From Nocardioides sp. YIM 152315 (GTDB lineage: Bacteria > Actinomycetota > Actinomycetes > Propionibacteriales > Nocardioidaceae): 55,753 nucleotides of DNA. Below, one piece after another: positions 33,904-42,891 of this stretch. Within the stretch, counting starts at the first letter, position 1. Every line of letters starts with the position of its first letter. The DNA lies in assembly GCF_029210375.1 (NCBI RefSeq), contig NZ_JARGER010000011.1, positions 1-55,753 of the forward strand, in the 5' to 3' direction. The notes under the pieces were generated by a model. The model was not told the origin of the DNA. It made no database searches and worked only from the letters and a program-made list of their open reading frames with translations. A program made the translations under genes and the position numbers.

Positions 33904-34785
33904 TCAGAGGGCCTTGAGGATCTCCCGCATGAGGTCGGCGGTCTCGGACGGCGTCTTGCCGACCTTCACGCCGACGGCCTCGAGGGCCTCCTTCTTGGCC
34001 TGCGCGGTGCCGGAGGAGCCGGAGACGATGGCGCCCGCGTGGCCCATCGTCTTGCCCTCCGGGGCGGTGAAGCCCGCGACGTACCCGACGACCGGCTTGG
34101 TCACGTTGTCCTTGATGTACGCCGCGGCCCGCTCCTCGGCGTCGCCGCCGATCTCGCCGATCATCACGATCGCCTTGGTCTCCGGGTCCGCCTCGAACGC
34201 CGCGAGGGCGTCGATGTGCGTGGTGCCGATGATCGGGTCGCCGCCGATGCCGATGGCCGTCGAGAACCCGTAGTCCTTCAGCTCGTACATCATCTGGTAG
34301 GTCAGCGTGCCCGACTTCGACACGAGGCCGACCGGGCCCTTGCCCGCGATGGTGTGCGGAGTGATGCCGGCGAGCGACTCCTCGGGCGTGATGATGCCCG
34401 GGCAGTTGGGGCCGATCATCCGGGTGTCCTTGCCCTGGAGGTAGGACCACACCTCGGCGCTGTCCTGGACCGGCACGCCCTCGGTGATGACGACGAGCAG
34501 GCCGATGCCGGCGTCGATGGCCTCGATGCAGGCGTCCTTGGTGAAGACCGGCGGCACGAACACGACCGACACGTCCGCGCCGGTCTCGGCCATCGCCTCC
34601 TTGACGCTGCCGAAGACCGGCAGCTCCTTGCCACCGAGCTCGACGCTGGTGCCGGCCTTGCGCGCGTTGACGCCGCCGACGATGTTGGAGCCGGCGTCGA
34701 GCATGAGGGTGGTGTGCTTGGAGCCCATCCCGCCCGTCATGCCCTGGACGATGATCTTCGAGTCCTTGTTCAGGTAGATGCTCAT
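33904..34785 (-). CDS. sucD: Succinyl-CoA synthetase alpha subunit
   Basis: 293 residues, full length. The N-terminal CoA-binding part is [20 protein letters not shown], then [25 protein letters not shown] and [16 protein letters not shown] follow; the phosphohistidine lies in [11 protein letters not shown]. With SucC it converts succinyl-CoA to succinate with nucleotide phosphorylation. ATG 34785 gives the standard start. It follows sucC by 14 bases. Confidence 0.96.
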   Translation of the reverse strand: MSIYLNKDSKIIVQGMTGGMGSKHTTLMLDAGSNIVGGVNARKAGTSVELGGKELPVFGSVKEAMAETGADVSVVFVPPVFTKDACIEAIDAGIGLLVVITEGVPVQDSAEVWSYLQGKDTRMIGPNCPGIITPEESLAGITPHTIAGKGPVGLVSKSGTLTYQMMYELKDYGFSTAIGIGGDPIIGTTHIDALAAFEADPETKAIVMIGEIGGDAEERAAAYIKDNVTKPVVGYVAGFTAPEGKTMGHAGAIVSGSSGTAQAKKEALEAVGVKVGKTPSETADLMREILKAL

Positions 34786-34799
34786 CTGCTTCGTCGTCC

Positions 34800-35972
34800 T
34801 TACGCGCTCTGCTTGCCCGAATTGGCCAGCTCGGCGGCCTTGTCGGCCGCACCGTCCATCGTGTCCACCTGCGTGACGAGCGGGTGGTTCAGCTCGTCGA
34901 GGATCGCGCGGCCCTGCGCGACGTTGTTGCCGTCGAGGCGTACGACGAGCGGCTTGGTCGCGTCGGACCCGAGGATCTCGAGCGCGCCCTTGATGCCGTT
35001 GGCGACCTCGTCGCATGCGGTGATGCCGCCGAACACGTTGACGAACACGCTCTTGACCTGCGGGTCGCCGAGGATCACGTCGAGGCCGTCGGCCATCACC
35101 TGGGCGTTGGCGCCGCCGCCGATGTCGAGGAAGTTGGCGGGCTTGACGCCGCCGTGCTTCTCACCGGCGTACGCGACCACGTCGAGGGTCGACATGACCA
35201 GGCCCGCGCCGTTGCCGATGATGCCGACCTGGCCGTCGAGCTTGACGTAGTTGAGGCCCTTGTCCTTGGCCTTCGCCTCGAGCTGGTCCTCCTCCTCGCG
35301 GATCACGAACCCCTCGTGGTCGGGGTGCCGGACCTCGGACGCGTTGTCGTCGAGCGACACCTTGCCGTCGAGCGCCTCCAGCTTGTCACCGGCCAGCCGC
35401 GCGAGCGGGTTGACCTCGACGAGCGTGGCGTCCTCCTCGACGAAGACCTTGTAGAGCGACTCGATCATCGCCACGGCCTGCTCGAAGACGGGCTCGGGGA
35501 ACTTCGCCTCGGTCGCGATCTCACGGGCCTTGGCCTCGTCGACGCCCGCACCGGGGTCGACCGGGATCTGCTTGACGGCGTCGGGGTTGGTCTTGGCGAC
35601 CTCCTCGATCTCGACGCCGCCCTCGACGGACGCGATGCACAGGTAGCGACGGTTGGCCCGGTCGAGCAGGAAGGAGAAGTAGTACTCCTCCTCCGGGGGC
35701 GTGGCCGGGGTGACCAGCACCCGGTTGACCGTGAGGCCCTTGATCTCCATGCCCAGGATGTTCGACGCGTGCTGGTGCGCCTCGTCGGCGGTCTTGGCGA
35801 TCTTCACGCCACCGGCCTTGCCTCGGCCGCCGGCCTTGACCTGCGCCTTGATGACCGTCACGCCGCCGAGCTTCTCGGCGGCGGCCTTGGCAGCCTCCGC
35901 GGTCTCGACGACGACGCCGAGCGTCGTGGTCACACCATGCTTGGCGAAGAGCTCCTTCGCCTGGTACTCCAT
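34800..35972 (-). CDS. sucC: Succinyl-CoA synthetase beta subunit
   Basis: 390 residues. The ATP-grasp N-terminus starts [14 protein letters not shown], with [16 protein letters not shown] as the nucleotide-binding loop; VEVNPLARL and [14 protein letters not shown], then [11 protein letters not shown] complete the family pattern. It forms the heterodimer or tetramer with SucD. ATG 35972 is the family start; a nearby in-frame GTG three codons earlier is possible. It is first of sucC-sucD on the minus strand, and the 166-base gap to the B12-binding gene probably carries its promoter. Confidence 0.96.
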   Translation of the reverse strand: MEYQAKELFAKHGVTTTLGVVVETAEAAKAAAEKLGGVTVIKAQVKAGGRGKAGGVKIAKTADEAHQHASNILGMEIKGLTVNRVLVTPATPPEEEYYFSFLLDRANRRYLCIASVEGGVEIEEVAKTNPDAVKQIPVDPGAGVDEAKAREIATEAKFPEPVFEQAVAMIESLYKVFVEEDATLVEVNPLARLAGDKLEALDGKVSLDDNASEVRHPDHEGFVIREEEDQLEAKAKDKGLNYVKLDGQVGIIGNGAGLVMSTLDVVAYAGEKHGGVKPANFLDIGGGANAQVMADGLDVILGDPQVKSVFVNVFGGITACDEVANGIKGALEILGSDATKPLVVRLDGNNVAQGRAILDELNHPLVTQVDTMDGAADKAAELANSGKQSA

Positions 35973-36138
35973 CAGATCCACTGATCCACCAAGTCCTCTT
36001 TGTCGGAGCGAGCGGGCGCGCACCCTGCCGATCCCGGGGGGCGCCACATGCTCGGGGTGTCCTTCGCACCTTAGACCGGTGCGGCGGAGTACGACGAGGG
36101 CGGGCCGACGTGACGTCCGGCACGACGCGGGACCTCGT

Positions 36139-36546
36139 TCAGTCGGCGAAGTGCTCCGCGACCCAGCCGGTGATCTCGCCCGTGGGCGCGCCCGGGGTGA
36201 ACACCTTGGCGACACCGATCTCCTCGAGCACTGGGATGTCCTCCTCCGGGATGATCCCGCCCCCGAAGACGACGATGTCGGACGCGTCGCGCTCGGCGAG
36301 CAGCTCGACGAGGCGTCGGAAGAGCGTCATGTGCGCCCCGGACAGGACCGAGAGGCCGATCAGGTCGGCGTCCTCCTGGATCGCGGTCTCCACGATCTGC
36401 TCGGGGGTCTGGTGGAGACCGGTGTAGACCACCTCGTGACCCGCGTCGCGCAGCGCGCGCGCCACGATCTTCGCTCCCCGGTCGTGACCGTCGAGGCCCG
36501 GCTTGCCCACCACGATGCGGATCCGACGCGCCCCTGACGTGCTCAT
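36139..36546 (-). CDS. Stand-alone B12-binding subunit of an acyl-CoA mutase (IcmB/McmA2-like)
   Basis: 135 residues forming only the cobalamin-binding domain. [19 protein letters not shown] contains D-x-H-x-x-G, whose His ligates cobalt; SVLSGAH and [20 protein letters not shown] follow as usual. Such separate small subunits work with a large mutase subunit, as in isobutyryl-CoA mutase (IcmB is about this length), or as a two-part methylmalonyl-CoA mutase. No large subunit is in the window; only a mutA fragment is at 19-687. Placement beside sucC matches the Streptomyces order in my memory. It is divergent from the M23 peptidase gene. Confidence 0.87.
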   Translation of the reverse strand: MSTSGARRIRIVVGKPGLDGHDRGAKIVARALRDAGHEVVYTGLHQTPEQIVETAIQEDADLIGLSVLSGAHMTLFRRLVELLAERDASDIVVFGGGIIPEEDIPVLEEIGVAKVFTPGAPTGEITGWVAEHFAD

Positions 36547-36721
36547 GACGGGAGGCTAGCCGAGGGGTGAGACGCGCCACGTGGGCGGGGCCACGGTAAA
36601 AAGTCGACACGAATGGGTTTCAGGCGGGGCCCAGCGGCCGATCTCTCTCGTGAAGCAATGTCGATGGGAGCGTGTACCGACAAATTTCGTCCACAAGTTC
36701 GCGGGGTGGTTTCCCGACCCC

Positions 36722-36740
36722 GTGACCGGTCCGTTACAGT
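36722..36740 (+). promoter_or_regulatory. Direct-repeat GTnAC motif and -10-like box before the M23 peptidase
   Basis: GTGAC (36722-36726) and GTTAC (36733-36737) are spaced by six bases, close to the direct repeat recognised by MtrA, which controls cell-wall hydrolases in actinobacteria. TACAGT (36735-36740) overlaps it as a possible -10 box. The assignment is inference from spacing alone. Confidence 0.3.
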
Positions 36741-36783
36741 CGGGCCTCGCCGTCTGAACCCCGAGCAGCGGAGAAGCACATCC

Positions 36784-37830
36784 ATGGGTAACCACCGAGC
36801 GGAACGCCGCGGCCCGCGCCGCCGTCCCTCGGACCTCCCGACCCCGGTAGCCAGCACGGCCGTCGGCAAACGGCGGGCCGAGAAGCCCGGCCGCCGCTCC
36901 GTCGCCCGCTCGACCGCGACCCCCGCGCCCGTCCTCGACGCGGACGAGGAGACGCTCGTCCTGCCGGTCACCCGCGACGTGCCGGAGGTGCTGACCGACC
37001 GTCCGGTCGTCTACCAGACCTCTCGCATCGCCGGCGTGCGGGCCGCACAGACCCCCCGCACCGCGCCGTCGCGGCCCGGCGCCCGCCGCAGCTCGTCGCG
37101 CGGGCCGCTCTTCAAGGGCCTCCCGTCGGCCCCCGTGCTGCTCGGCCTCGCCGCCCTCGCGGTCTCCGTCGGCGGCGCGGTCACCGCGAACGGTGGGCTC
37201 GGGGACGACTCGTCCCGCTTCACCCAGGCGAGCGCCCTCAGCGGCGCCAGTCAGGTCGCGAGCGTCAGCCTGCTCGACCGGCGCACCATCAGCCGCGACT
37301 CCCGCCGCGACGCGCTCGCCGACGACGCCGACGCCGAGCTCGTTGACGAGGCCGAGGCGCAGAACCGTGAGCGCAACGCCGCGCTGAAGAAGTACGCCAG
37401 CCAGATCGAGCACCAGGCCGCCAAGCTGCGCCTCAACCAGTGGGTCGTCCCGGTCGCGGGCTACCATCTCACCGCCCGGTTCGGTGACTACGGCCTGTGG
37501 GCGCACTACCACACCGGCCTCGACTTCGCCGCGCCCAGCGGCACCCCCATCCACGCCGTCGCCAACGGCGTCGTGACCTCCGTCGGCTACGACGGCGCCT
37601 ACGGCAACAAGACCGTCATCACGCTCGATGACGGCACCGAACTCTGGTACTGCCACCAGACCTCCTACACCGTCAGCGAGGGCCAGGAGGTCCACGCCGG
37701 CGACCCGATCGGCTCGGTCGGCTCCACCGGTCACGTCACCGGCCCGCACCTGCACCTCGAGGTGCGCCCCGGCGGCGGCGACCCGGTCGACCCGTACGCC
37801 GCGATGGTCGTGCACGGCGTGACACCCTGA
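36784..37830 (+). CDS. M23-family (LytM-type) peptidoglycan endopeptidase
   Basis: 348 residues. An Arg/Pro-rich cytoplasmic N-terminus (about 115 residues) precedes one transmembrane segment at about 118-139. A helical, coiled-coil-like stretch (DAELVDEAEAQNRERNAALK) leads to the zinc peptidase domain from about 220: HYHTGLDF holds the His/Asp metal ligands, and HLHLEV the H-x-H pair. It cuts peptide cross-bridges of the cell wall and should face outside. ATG 36784 has GGAGAAG about nine bases upstream. It converges on pcrA. Confidence 0.9.
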   Translation: MGNHRAERRGPRRRPSDLPTPVASTAVGKRRAEKPGRRSVARSTATPAPVLDADEETLVLPVTRDVPEVLTDRPVVYQTSRIAGVRAAQTPRTAPSRPGARRSSSRGPLFKGLPSAPVLLGLAALAVSVGGAVTANGGLGDDSSRFTQASALSGASQVASVSLLDRRTISRDSRRDALADDADAELVDEAEAQNRERNAALKKYASQIEHQAAKLRLNQWVVPVAGYHLTARFGDYGLWAHYHTGLDFAAPSGTPIHAVANGVVTSVGYDGAYGNKTVITLDDGTELWYCHQTSYTVSEGQEVHAGDPIGSVGSTGHVTGPHLHLEVRPGGGDPVDPYAAMVVHGVTP

Positions 37831-37846
37831 GCCGAGACCGGTGGTC

Positions 37847-37860
37847 GAGTCCGTCGACTC
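37847..37860. terminator. Short hairpin between converging M23 peptidase and pcrA genes
   Basis: GAGTC-CGTC-GACTC inverted repeat within a GGTGGTCGAG context that also recalls the dispersed repeat family. The stem is short and there is no T-run, so termination is only suggested by the convergent position. Confidence 0.35.
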
Positions 37861-37866
37861 CGCTCG

Positions 37867-40290
37867 TCAGAGCTTCTCGACCGGTGCGTAGCGCAGCAGC
37901 AGCCGCTTGACGCCCTCGGAGCCGAAGTCGATCGACGCGACCGACTTCTCCCCCACGCCCTCCAGCGCGACGACGGTCCCCATGCCGAAGGAGTCGTGCA
38001 GCACCCGGTCGCCGGGCTCGAGGCTCGGGATCTCCCGTGCCGGCTTGGCCCGGGCGGCGGCGTCGGCCCGGACGGCGGCGGCGGAGAAGTTGCGCCGACC
38101 GGCGGCGGTGGGCGCGCCGAGCCGGGTCGACCCGCCGCTGAGGTCGGGCCGGCCCCAGCGGGTCTGGGACGCCTCGGTGCGCCTCCAGTCGACGAGGTCG
38201 ATCGGCAGCTCGTCGAGGAAGCGGGAGCCGGGGTTGTGCGACGGCGCGCCCCACGCCGAGCGGACGACCGCACGCGAGATGTAGAGCCGCTCGCGGGCGC
38301 GGGTCAGCCCGACGTACGCCAGCCGCCGCTCCTCCTCGAGCTCCGGCTGGTCGCCGAGCGACCGGGCGTGCGGGAAGACGCCGTCCTCGAGGCCGGTGAG
38401 GAAGACGACCGGGAACTCCAGGCCCTTGGCGGTGTGCAGCGTCATCAGCGTGACGACCCCCGAGTCCTCAGGATCGTCGTCGGGGATCTGGTCGGCGTCG
38501 GCGACCAGCGCGACCCGCTCCAGGAAGTCGGCCAGCCCCGGAGCCACGGTGCCGGCGTCGACGTCGGCCGGGTCCGCGGACGGGCCGGCGACGGGGTCGT
38601 CGGCGAACTCGCGAGCGACGGCGACCAGCTCGGCGAGGTTCTCGAGACGCGTCTCGTCCTGCGGGTCGTCGCTCTCCTCCAGCGCGGTGAGGTAGCCCGA
38701 GCGGGCCAGCGTCGTCTCCAGGATGACGTCGGGGCGCTCGCCCCCGTCGACCATCGACTGCAGCTCCTCGACCAGCGCCACGAAGCTCTGGATCTGGGTG
38801 AGCGACCGGGTCGCCAGCCCGGGCGCGTCCTGCGCGCGGCGCAGCGCCTCCCAGAACGTGGTCCGATCGCGCTCGGCGAGGGCGTTGACGCACTCGACCG
38901 CCCGGTCGCCGATGCCGCGCTTCGGCGTGTTGAGGATCCGGCGCAGCGAGACCTGGTCGGCCGGGTTGACCAGCATCCGCAGGTAGGCGAGCGCGTCGCG
39001 CACCTCGCGCCGCTCGTAGAACCGGACGCCCCCCACGACCTTGTAGGGCATCCCGGTGCGGATGAAGATCTCCTCGAAGACGCGCGACTGGGCGTTGGTG
39101 CGGTAGAAGACCGCGACGTCGCCGGGCCGGTAGGCGTCCGCGTCGGTGAGCTTGTCGATCTCCTCGGAGATGAACCGCGCCTCGTCGTGCTCGTCGTCGG
39201 CGACGTACCCGACGATCCGCTCGCCGTCGCCGGCGTCCGACCACAGCCGCTTGTCCTTGCGGCCCTTGTTGTGCCCGATCACCGCGTTGGCGGCGTTGAG
39301 GATCGTCTGGGTGGAGCGGTAGTTCTGCTCGAGCAGGATCGAGGTGGCGTCGGGGAAGTCCTGCTCGAAGTCGAGGATGTTGCGGATGTTGGCGCCCCGG
39401 AAGGCGTAGATCGACTGGTCGGCGTCGCCGACCACCATCAGCTCGGCGGGCTCGACGCGCTCGGCCGTGAGGTCGAGCTGCGAGCCGTCTGGGTCCATCG
39501 GGTCCGCGCAGAGCTGGTGGATGAGCGCGTACTGCGCGTGGTTGGTGTCCTGGTACTCGTCGACCAGCACGTGCCGGAACCGGCGCCGGTAGGTCTCCTT
39601 GACCTCAGGGAACGCCTGGAACAGGTGCACGGTCGACATGATCAGGTCGTCGAAGTCGAGCGCGTTGGCCTCGCGCAGCCGGCGCTGATAGGTCGTGTAC
39701 GCCGCGGCGTACGTCTCCTCGAGCGCGTTGCGGGCGTCCTTGGCGGCGTCCTCGGGGTCGCGCAGCTCGTTCTTCTGGTTGGAGACCCAGTGCAGCAGCG
39801 CGCCCGGCTGGTAGCGGCGGGGATCGAGGTCGAGGTCGTTGGCGACCAGCGTCATCAGGCGCTTCTGGTCGGCGGCGTCGTAGATGGAGAAGTTGGACTT
39901 GTAGCCGAGCTTGTCGGCCTCCTTGCGCAGGATGCGCACGCATGCGGAGTGGAAGGTCGACACCCACATGATGCGGGCGCGGCGGCCGACGAGGTCCTCG
40001 ACCCGCTCCTTCATCTCGGCGGCGGCCTTGTTGGTGAACGTGATCGCCAGGATCGACCCGGGGTGGGCCCGACGCTCGGAGATCAGCCACGCGATCCGTC
40101 GGGTGAGCACCCGGGTCTTGCCCGAGCCGGCGCCGGCGACGATGAGCAGCGGCGCGCCCTCGTGCACCACGGCGGCCCGCTGCGGCTCGTTGAGCCCCTC
40201 GAGCAGCTCGTCGCGGCTCGGACCGCGACGGGCCGGCGGGTCGGCGGGTGCGACGGACTCCAGGCCGGGCAGCGGGATCGACGTGCTCAT
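37867..40290 (-). CDS. pcrA: ATP-dependent DNA helicase PcrA/UvrD
   Basis: 807 residues, normal length. Walker A AGAGSGKT is at 52-59 with the Q-motif LNEPQRAAVVHEGAPLL before it; LAITFTNKAAAEMKER, VDEYQDTNHAQY (Walker B), GDADQSIYAFRGA, QNYRSTQTIL and LMTLHTAKGLEFP plus YVGLTRARERLY are the remaining superfamily 1 motifs. The C-terminal GDRVLHDSFGMGTVVALEG is typical of PcrA. It unwinds DNA in repair and removes RecA or replication blocks. It is the last gene before the chemotaxis block on the minus strand and is not functionally linked to it. Confidence 0.95.
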   Translation of the reverse strand: MSTSIPLPGLESVAPADPPARRGPSRDELLEGLNEPQRAAVVHEGAPLLIVAGAGSGKTRVLTRRIAWLISERRAHPGSILAITFTNKAAAEMKERVEDLVGRRARIMWVSTFHSACVRILRKEADKLGYKSNFSIYDAADQKRLMTLVANDLDLDPRRYQPGALLHWVSNQKNELRDPEDAAKDARNALEETYAAAYTTYQRRLREANALDFDDLIMSTVHLFQAFPEVKETYRRRFRHVLVDEYQDTNHAQYALIHQLCADPMDPDGSQLDLTAERVEPAELMVVGDADQSIYAFRGANIRNILDFEQDFPDATSILLEQNYRSTQTILNAANAVIGHNKGRKDKRLWSDAGDGERIVGYVADDEHDEARFISEEIDKLTDADAYRPGDVAVFYRTNAQSRVFEEIFIRTGMPYKVVGGVRFYERREVRDALAYLRMLVNPADQVSLRRILNTPKRGIGDRAVECVNALAERDRTTFWEALRRAQDAPGLATRSLTQIQSFVALVEELQSMVDGGERPDVILETTLARSGYLTALEESDDPQDETRLENLAELVAVAREFADDPVAGPSADPADVDAGTVAPGLADFLERVALVADADQIPDDDPEDSGVVTLMTLHTAKGLEFPVVFLTGLEDGVFPHARSLGDQPELEEERRLAYVGLTRARERLYISRAVVRSAWGAPSHNPGSRFLDELPIDLVDWRRTEASQTRWGRPDLSGGSTRLGAPTAAGRRNFSAAAVRADAAARAKPAREIPSLEPGDRVLHDSFGMGTVVALEGVGEKSVASIDFGSEGVKRLLLRYAPVEKL

Positions 40291-40349
40291 CTCGTCGCCC
40301 AGCCTACGTGTGGGCTCCCCCAGTGACGGGGTCGGCCGCGACGGGCCGG

Positions 40350-40820
40350 TCAGACGACGGCGACGACGGAGAGCCCGCCCGCGCCGTAGCCCGAGATCTC
40401 CAGCACCACGTCCTCGCGCGCACCGGCCTGGGCCGCCACCGAGAGGACCTGGGGCGGGACCGAGTCCGACGGAGCGAACGTCTCCGACAGCCGCAGGTGA
40501 GTGCCCATCGCGTCGCCCAGCGGCGCGGCGAGGACGTTGCAGATCTCCGAGGCGTTCTCGAAGAGGTTGACCGGCAGCACCCGGTCCTCCTCGGCGGCCT
40601 CCGCCGCGCCCTTGGGGATCAGCGCGATCGCGGCGCCCGAGCGAGCGGCGAGACCGAAGCTCATCACCGCGACGGCGCGGAGGTTGTGGACGTCGTCGAC
40701 GTACGACGCGACGATCGGCTTGGGAATGCCGATGTCGACGGGCTTCCCGTCGGTCAGCTCGACGTCGCGGCCGAGCAGGCCGGCGAAGAGGTCCTTGATG
40801 TCCTTGCGGCTGGGAAGCAT
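40350..40820 (-). CDS. CheX/CheC-like chemotaxis phosphatase homologue
   Basis: 156 residues. The segment FENASEICNVLAAP carries the E-x-x-N of the CheC/CheX/FliY phosphatase motif, but the position four before that Glu is Glu rather than Asp or Ser. The rest has the alternating beta-alpha pattern of the fold. These proteins dephosphorylate CheY-P. It starts 7 bases after the CheY-like gene at 40828, forming a CheY-CheX pair, the second in this block. Catalytic activity is uncertain because of the changed residue. Confidence 0.65.
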   Translation of the reverse strand: MLPSRKDIKDLFAGLLGRDVELTDGKPVDIGIPKPIVASYVDDVHNLRAVAVMSFGLAARSGAAIALIPKGAAEAAEEDRVLPVNLFENASEICNVLAAPLGDAMGTHLRLSETFAPSDSVPPQVLSVAAQAGAREDVVLEISGYGAGGLSVVAVV

Positions 40821-40827
40821 GGCGGCC

Positions 40828-41190
40828 TCAGCTCAGCATTCCGGAGAGCTCGGACTCGAAGGTGTCGGACGTGAAGGGCTTGGCGATGAGGAACATCGCG
40901 CCCGCCTCCTGGGCGGTCTGCCGCATCTCGTCGGAGCCCTCGGAGGTCACGAACCCGAAGGGGACCGGGTTGCCGGTGACCCGCAAGGCGCGGAGCAGCT
41001 CGATGCCGGTCTTGTTGGGCATGTTCCAGTCCGAGAGGACCAGGTCGGGAGACTCGCTCGCGACCAGGTCCAGGGCCTCGGCGCCGTCCGACGCCTCGAC
41101 GAAGTCGTGGTGACCGAAGCCGGCCTGGCGCATCGTGCGCAGCACGATCTGGCGCATGACCCTGCTGTCGTCGGCGATGAGGATCTTCAT
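40828..41190 (-). CDS. cheY: CheY-type response regulator
   Basis: 120 residues, a single receiver domain. Acidic residues Asp7 and Asp8 (IADDSR), phospho-acceptor Asp54 (LSDWNMP), a Thr/Ser in FVTSEG and Lys in IAKPF are all present. It receives phosphate from CheA and carries the signal to an output not encoded here. It lies 42 bases after the cheX gene at 41233, and 7 bases before its own CheX-like neighbour. Confidence 0.9.
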   Translation of the reverse strand: MKILIADDSRVMRQIVLRTMRQAGFGHHDFVEASDGAEALDLVASESPDLVLSDWNMPNKTGIELLRALRVTGNPVPFGFVTSEGSDEMRQTAQEAGAMFLIAKPFTSDTFESELSGMLS

Positions 41191-41232
41191 GATCTTCCTT
41201 CTGACTCGCTGCTTGGTGTTCCCGGGCGCCGC

Positions 41233-41679
41233 TCAGGCGGCGTCCGGGACGATCTGGACGTAGACGGGTGCGTCGCCCCAGGAGACGACGAACGACTCAC
41301 CACGTGAGGGCACCGCGGTGACCTCGGAGACGCCGGGCAGGCCCAGTGCCGAGGTACCCGGCAGGGCCCCCTTCACGCTCCCCCCGACGACATTGAGCAC
41401 CTCGCCCACCGCGTCGTGGACGTCGGGCTGCTCGAGGCCCTCGTCGGGGCCGACGCCGAGCATCGCGCCGGCGATCTGGGTCGCCACCTCGCTGTCGCAG
41501 GTGAGCACCAGACGGCCGTTCCACTCGCCGCGCAGCTCGATCTGGGCCTGGAGGCCGGACTCGAACTCGGCGGGCCGGTCGGCGGGCCAGGGCTCGGCGG
41601 AGGCGTAGAGCATCGATCCCCACACCTGCTCGATGGCGGCGAGGACGAGCGCCTCGTCGGGTGCGCTTGCGCTGGTCAT
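41233..41679 (-). CDS. cheX: CheX-type chemotaxis phosphatase
   Basis: 148 residues. VHDAVGEVLNVVGGSVKG fits D-x3-E-x2-N of the CheX/CheC/FliY family with both catalytic Glu and Asn, and Pro follows as expected (KGALPG). It should remove phosphate from CheY-P. ATG 41679 is one base after the stop of the cheY gene (41681), and the upstream frame was dropped. Together with the gene at 40350 there are two CheX-like proteins, the latter less orthodox. Confidence 0.8.
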   Translation of the reverse strand: MTSASAPDEALVLAAIEQVWGSMLYASAEPWPADRPAEFESGLQAQIELRGEWNGRLVLTCDSEVATQIAGAMLGVGPDEGLEQPDVHDAVGEVLNVVGGSVKGALPGTSALGLPGVSEVTAVPSRGESFVVSWGDAPVYVQIVPDAA

Positions 41680-41680
41680 G

Positions 41681-42067
41681 TCAGACCCCTGTCGACGTCG
41701 GGAGAAGCCCGAGCAGGTCGAGCTTCTCGAGCATGGCCTCACCGGTGAACGGCTTGATGAGGTACTCGTGGGCTCCGGCCGCCAGGGCGCGGACGATGCG
41801 GTCCTGCTCGCTCTCGGTGGTCACCATCATCAGCGTGATGGAGCGCCACTCGGGCCGCTTGCGGACCTCGGTGATGAAGGTCAGTCCGTCCATCACCGGC
41901 ATGTTCCAGTCGACACAGGCGAGCTCGGGCGGGCTCTCGAGCCCTTCCAGCACCGCGAGGGCCTCCAGGCCGTCGCCGGCCTCGGAGATCTCGTAGCCCG
42001 CGTCCCCGAGGATGCGGCCGACGATCCGGCGCATCGCTCGGGAGTCATCGACAATCACGGCACGCAT
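41681..42067 (-). CDS. cheY: CheY-type response regulator
   Basis: 128 residues, single receiver. Asp7, Asp8 (VDDSR), phospho-acceptor Asp53 (CVDWNMPVMDGLTF), Thr in MVTTES and Lys in LIKPF are intact. It differs clearly from the other CheY at 40828-41190, so the two are paralogues with perhaps different targets. Its start overlaps the cheR end by 13 bases. Confidence 0.92.
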   Translation of the reverse strand: MRAVIVDDSRAMRRIVGRILGDAGYEISEAGDGLEALAVLEGLESPPELACVDWNMPVMDGLTFITEVRKRPEWRSITLMMVTTESEQDRIVRALAAGAHEYLIKPFTGEAMLEKLDLLGLLPTSTGV

Positions 42068-42891
42068 GTGCGTTGTTCCTCTCTGATCCGGTACACCGAA
42101 GACCGTCCCGCCGGCACCCGCTCCCAGGCGTCGTCGACGCCCATGGTCATCTCGGCCGCCCCCAGGAAGAGGTGGCCGTCGGGCGCCATCACCTGGCGCA
42201 CGCGCTTGAGCACGTCACGCTTGGTCGGCAGGTCGAAGTAGATGAGCACGTTGCGGAGGAACACCACGTCGAACCGGCCCATCGGCGGAAGGGGCCGGGT
42301 CAGGTTGAGGTGACGGAACTCCACGCGGTCCCTGATCGACTGGTTGATCCGCCAGCTGAGGCCGGAGCGCTCGAAGTGGCGGACCATCGTCGTCGCCGGG
42401 AGGCCCCGGTTGACCTCCAGCTGCGAGTACTCGCCCTTGCGGGCGCGGTCCAGCATCTCGTCGGACAGGTCGGTGGCGACCACCTCGACCCTCCATCCCG
42501 CGAGCTCCGGGGTGTCGAGGGCCGTCATGACGATGCTGTACGGCTCCTGGCCGCTCGAGCACGCGCCCGCCCAGATCCGGATGGTGCGGTTCGAGCGGGT
42601 CTTGGCGAGTGCGGGGAACACCGACTGCCGCAGCGCCGTGAACGGGTCCGAGTCGCGGAACCACGACGTCTCGTTGGTCGTGAGTGCCTCGACGACCTGC
42701 TTGAGCGCGGCGGGGGTCCGCCGCTTCGAGAGGTCGGCGACGTACGCGTCGACGTCGGGGTGGCCGGCCGCGCGAGCCAGTGGGACCAGCCGCGACTCGA
42801 CGAGGTACTCCTTGCCGGTCTCGAGCACGATCGCGCTCTCTGCGCGGACGAGCTCGCGGACGAAGGCGAAGGCTTGCGTCCCGATCGTCAC
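42055..42891 (-). CDS. cheR: Chemotaxis protein methyltransferase CheR
   Basis: 278 residues. The N-terminal helical domain (VVEALTTNETSWFRDSDPF) precedes the SAM-binding core RIWAGACSSGQEPYSIVM, and VVFLRNVLIYFD is the other family hallmark. It methylates receptor glutamates for adaptation. GTG 42891 is backed by AGGAGGG six bases upstream and overlaps the cheB stop as GTGA; the longer frame to 43290 lies inside cheB and is not coding. Confidence 0.95.
   Translation of the reverse strand: MTIGTQAFAFVRELVRAESAIVLETGKEYLVESRLVPLARAAGHPDVDAYVADLSKRRTPAALKQVVEALTTNETSWFRDSDPFTALRQSVFPALAKTRSNRTIRIWAGACSSGQEPYSIVMTALDTPELAGWRVEVVATDLSDEMLDRARKGEYSQLEVNRGLPATTMVRHFERSGLSWRINQSIRDRVEFRHLNLTRPLPPMGRFDVVFLRNVLIYFDLPTKRDVLKRVRQVMAPDGHLFLGAAEMTMGVDDAWERVPAGRSSVYRIREEQRTCVP

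Noticed and set aside
36600..36783. c-di-AMP (ydaO) riboswitch before the M23 peptidase
   Set aside because: These are common before wall hydrolases, but none of the conserved blocks of that class could be found here; only a GGGGT/ACCCC hairpin at 36702-36721 is seen.
36547..36783. Cobalamin riboswitch near the B12-binding gene
   Set aside because: No B12-box-like conserved sequence was seen on either strand.
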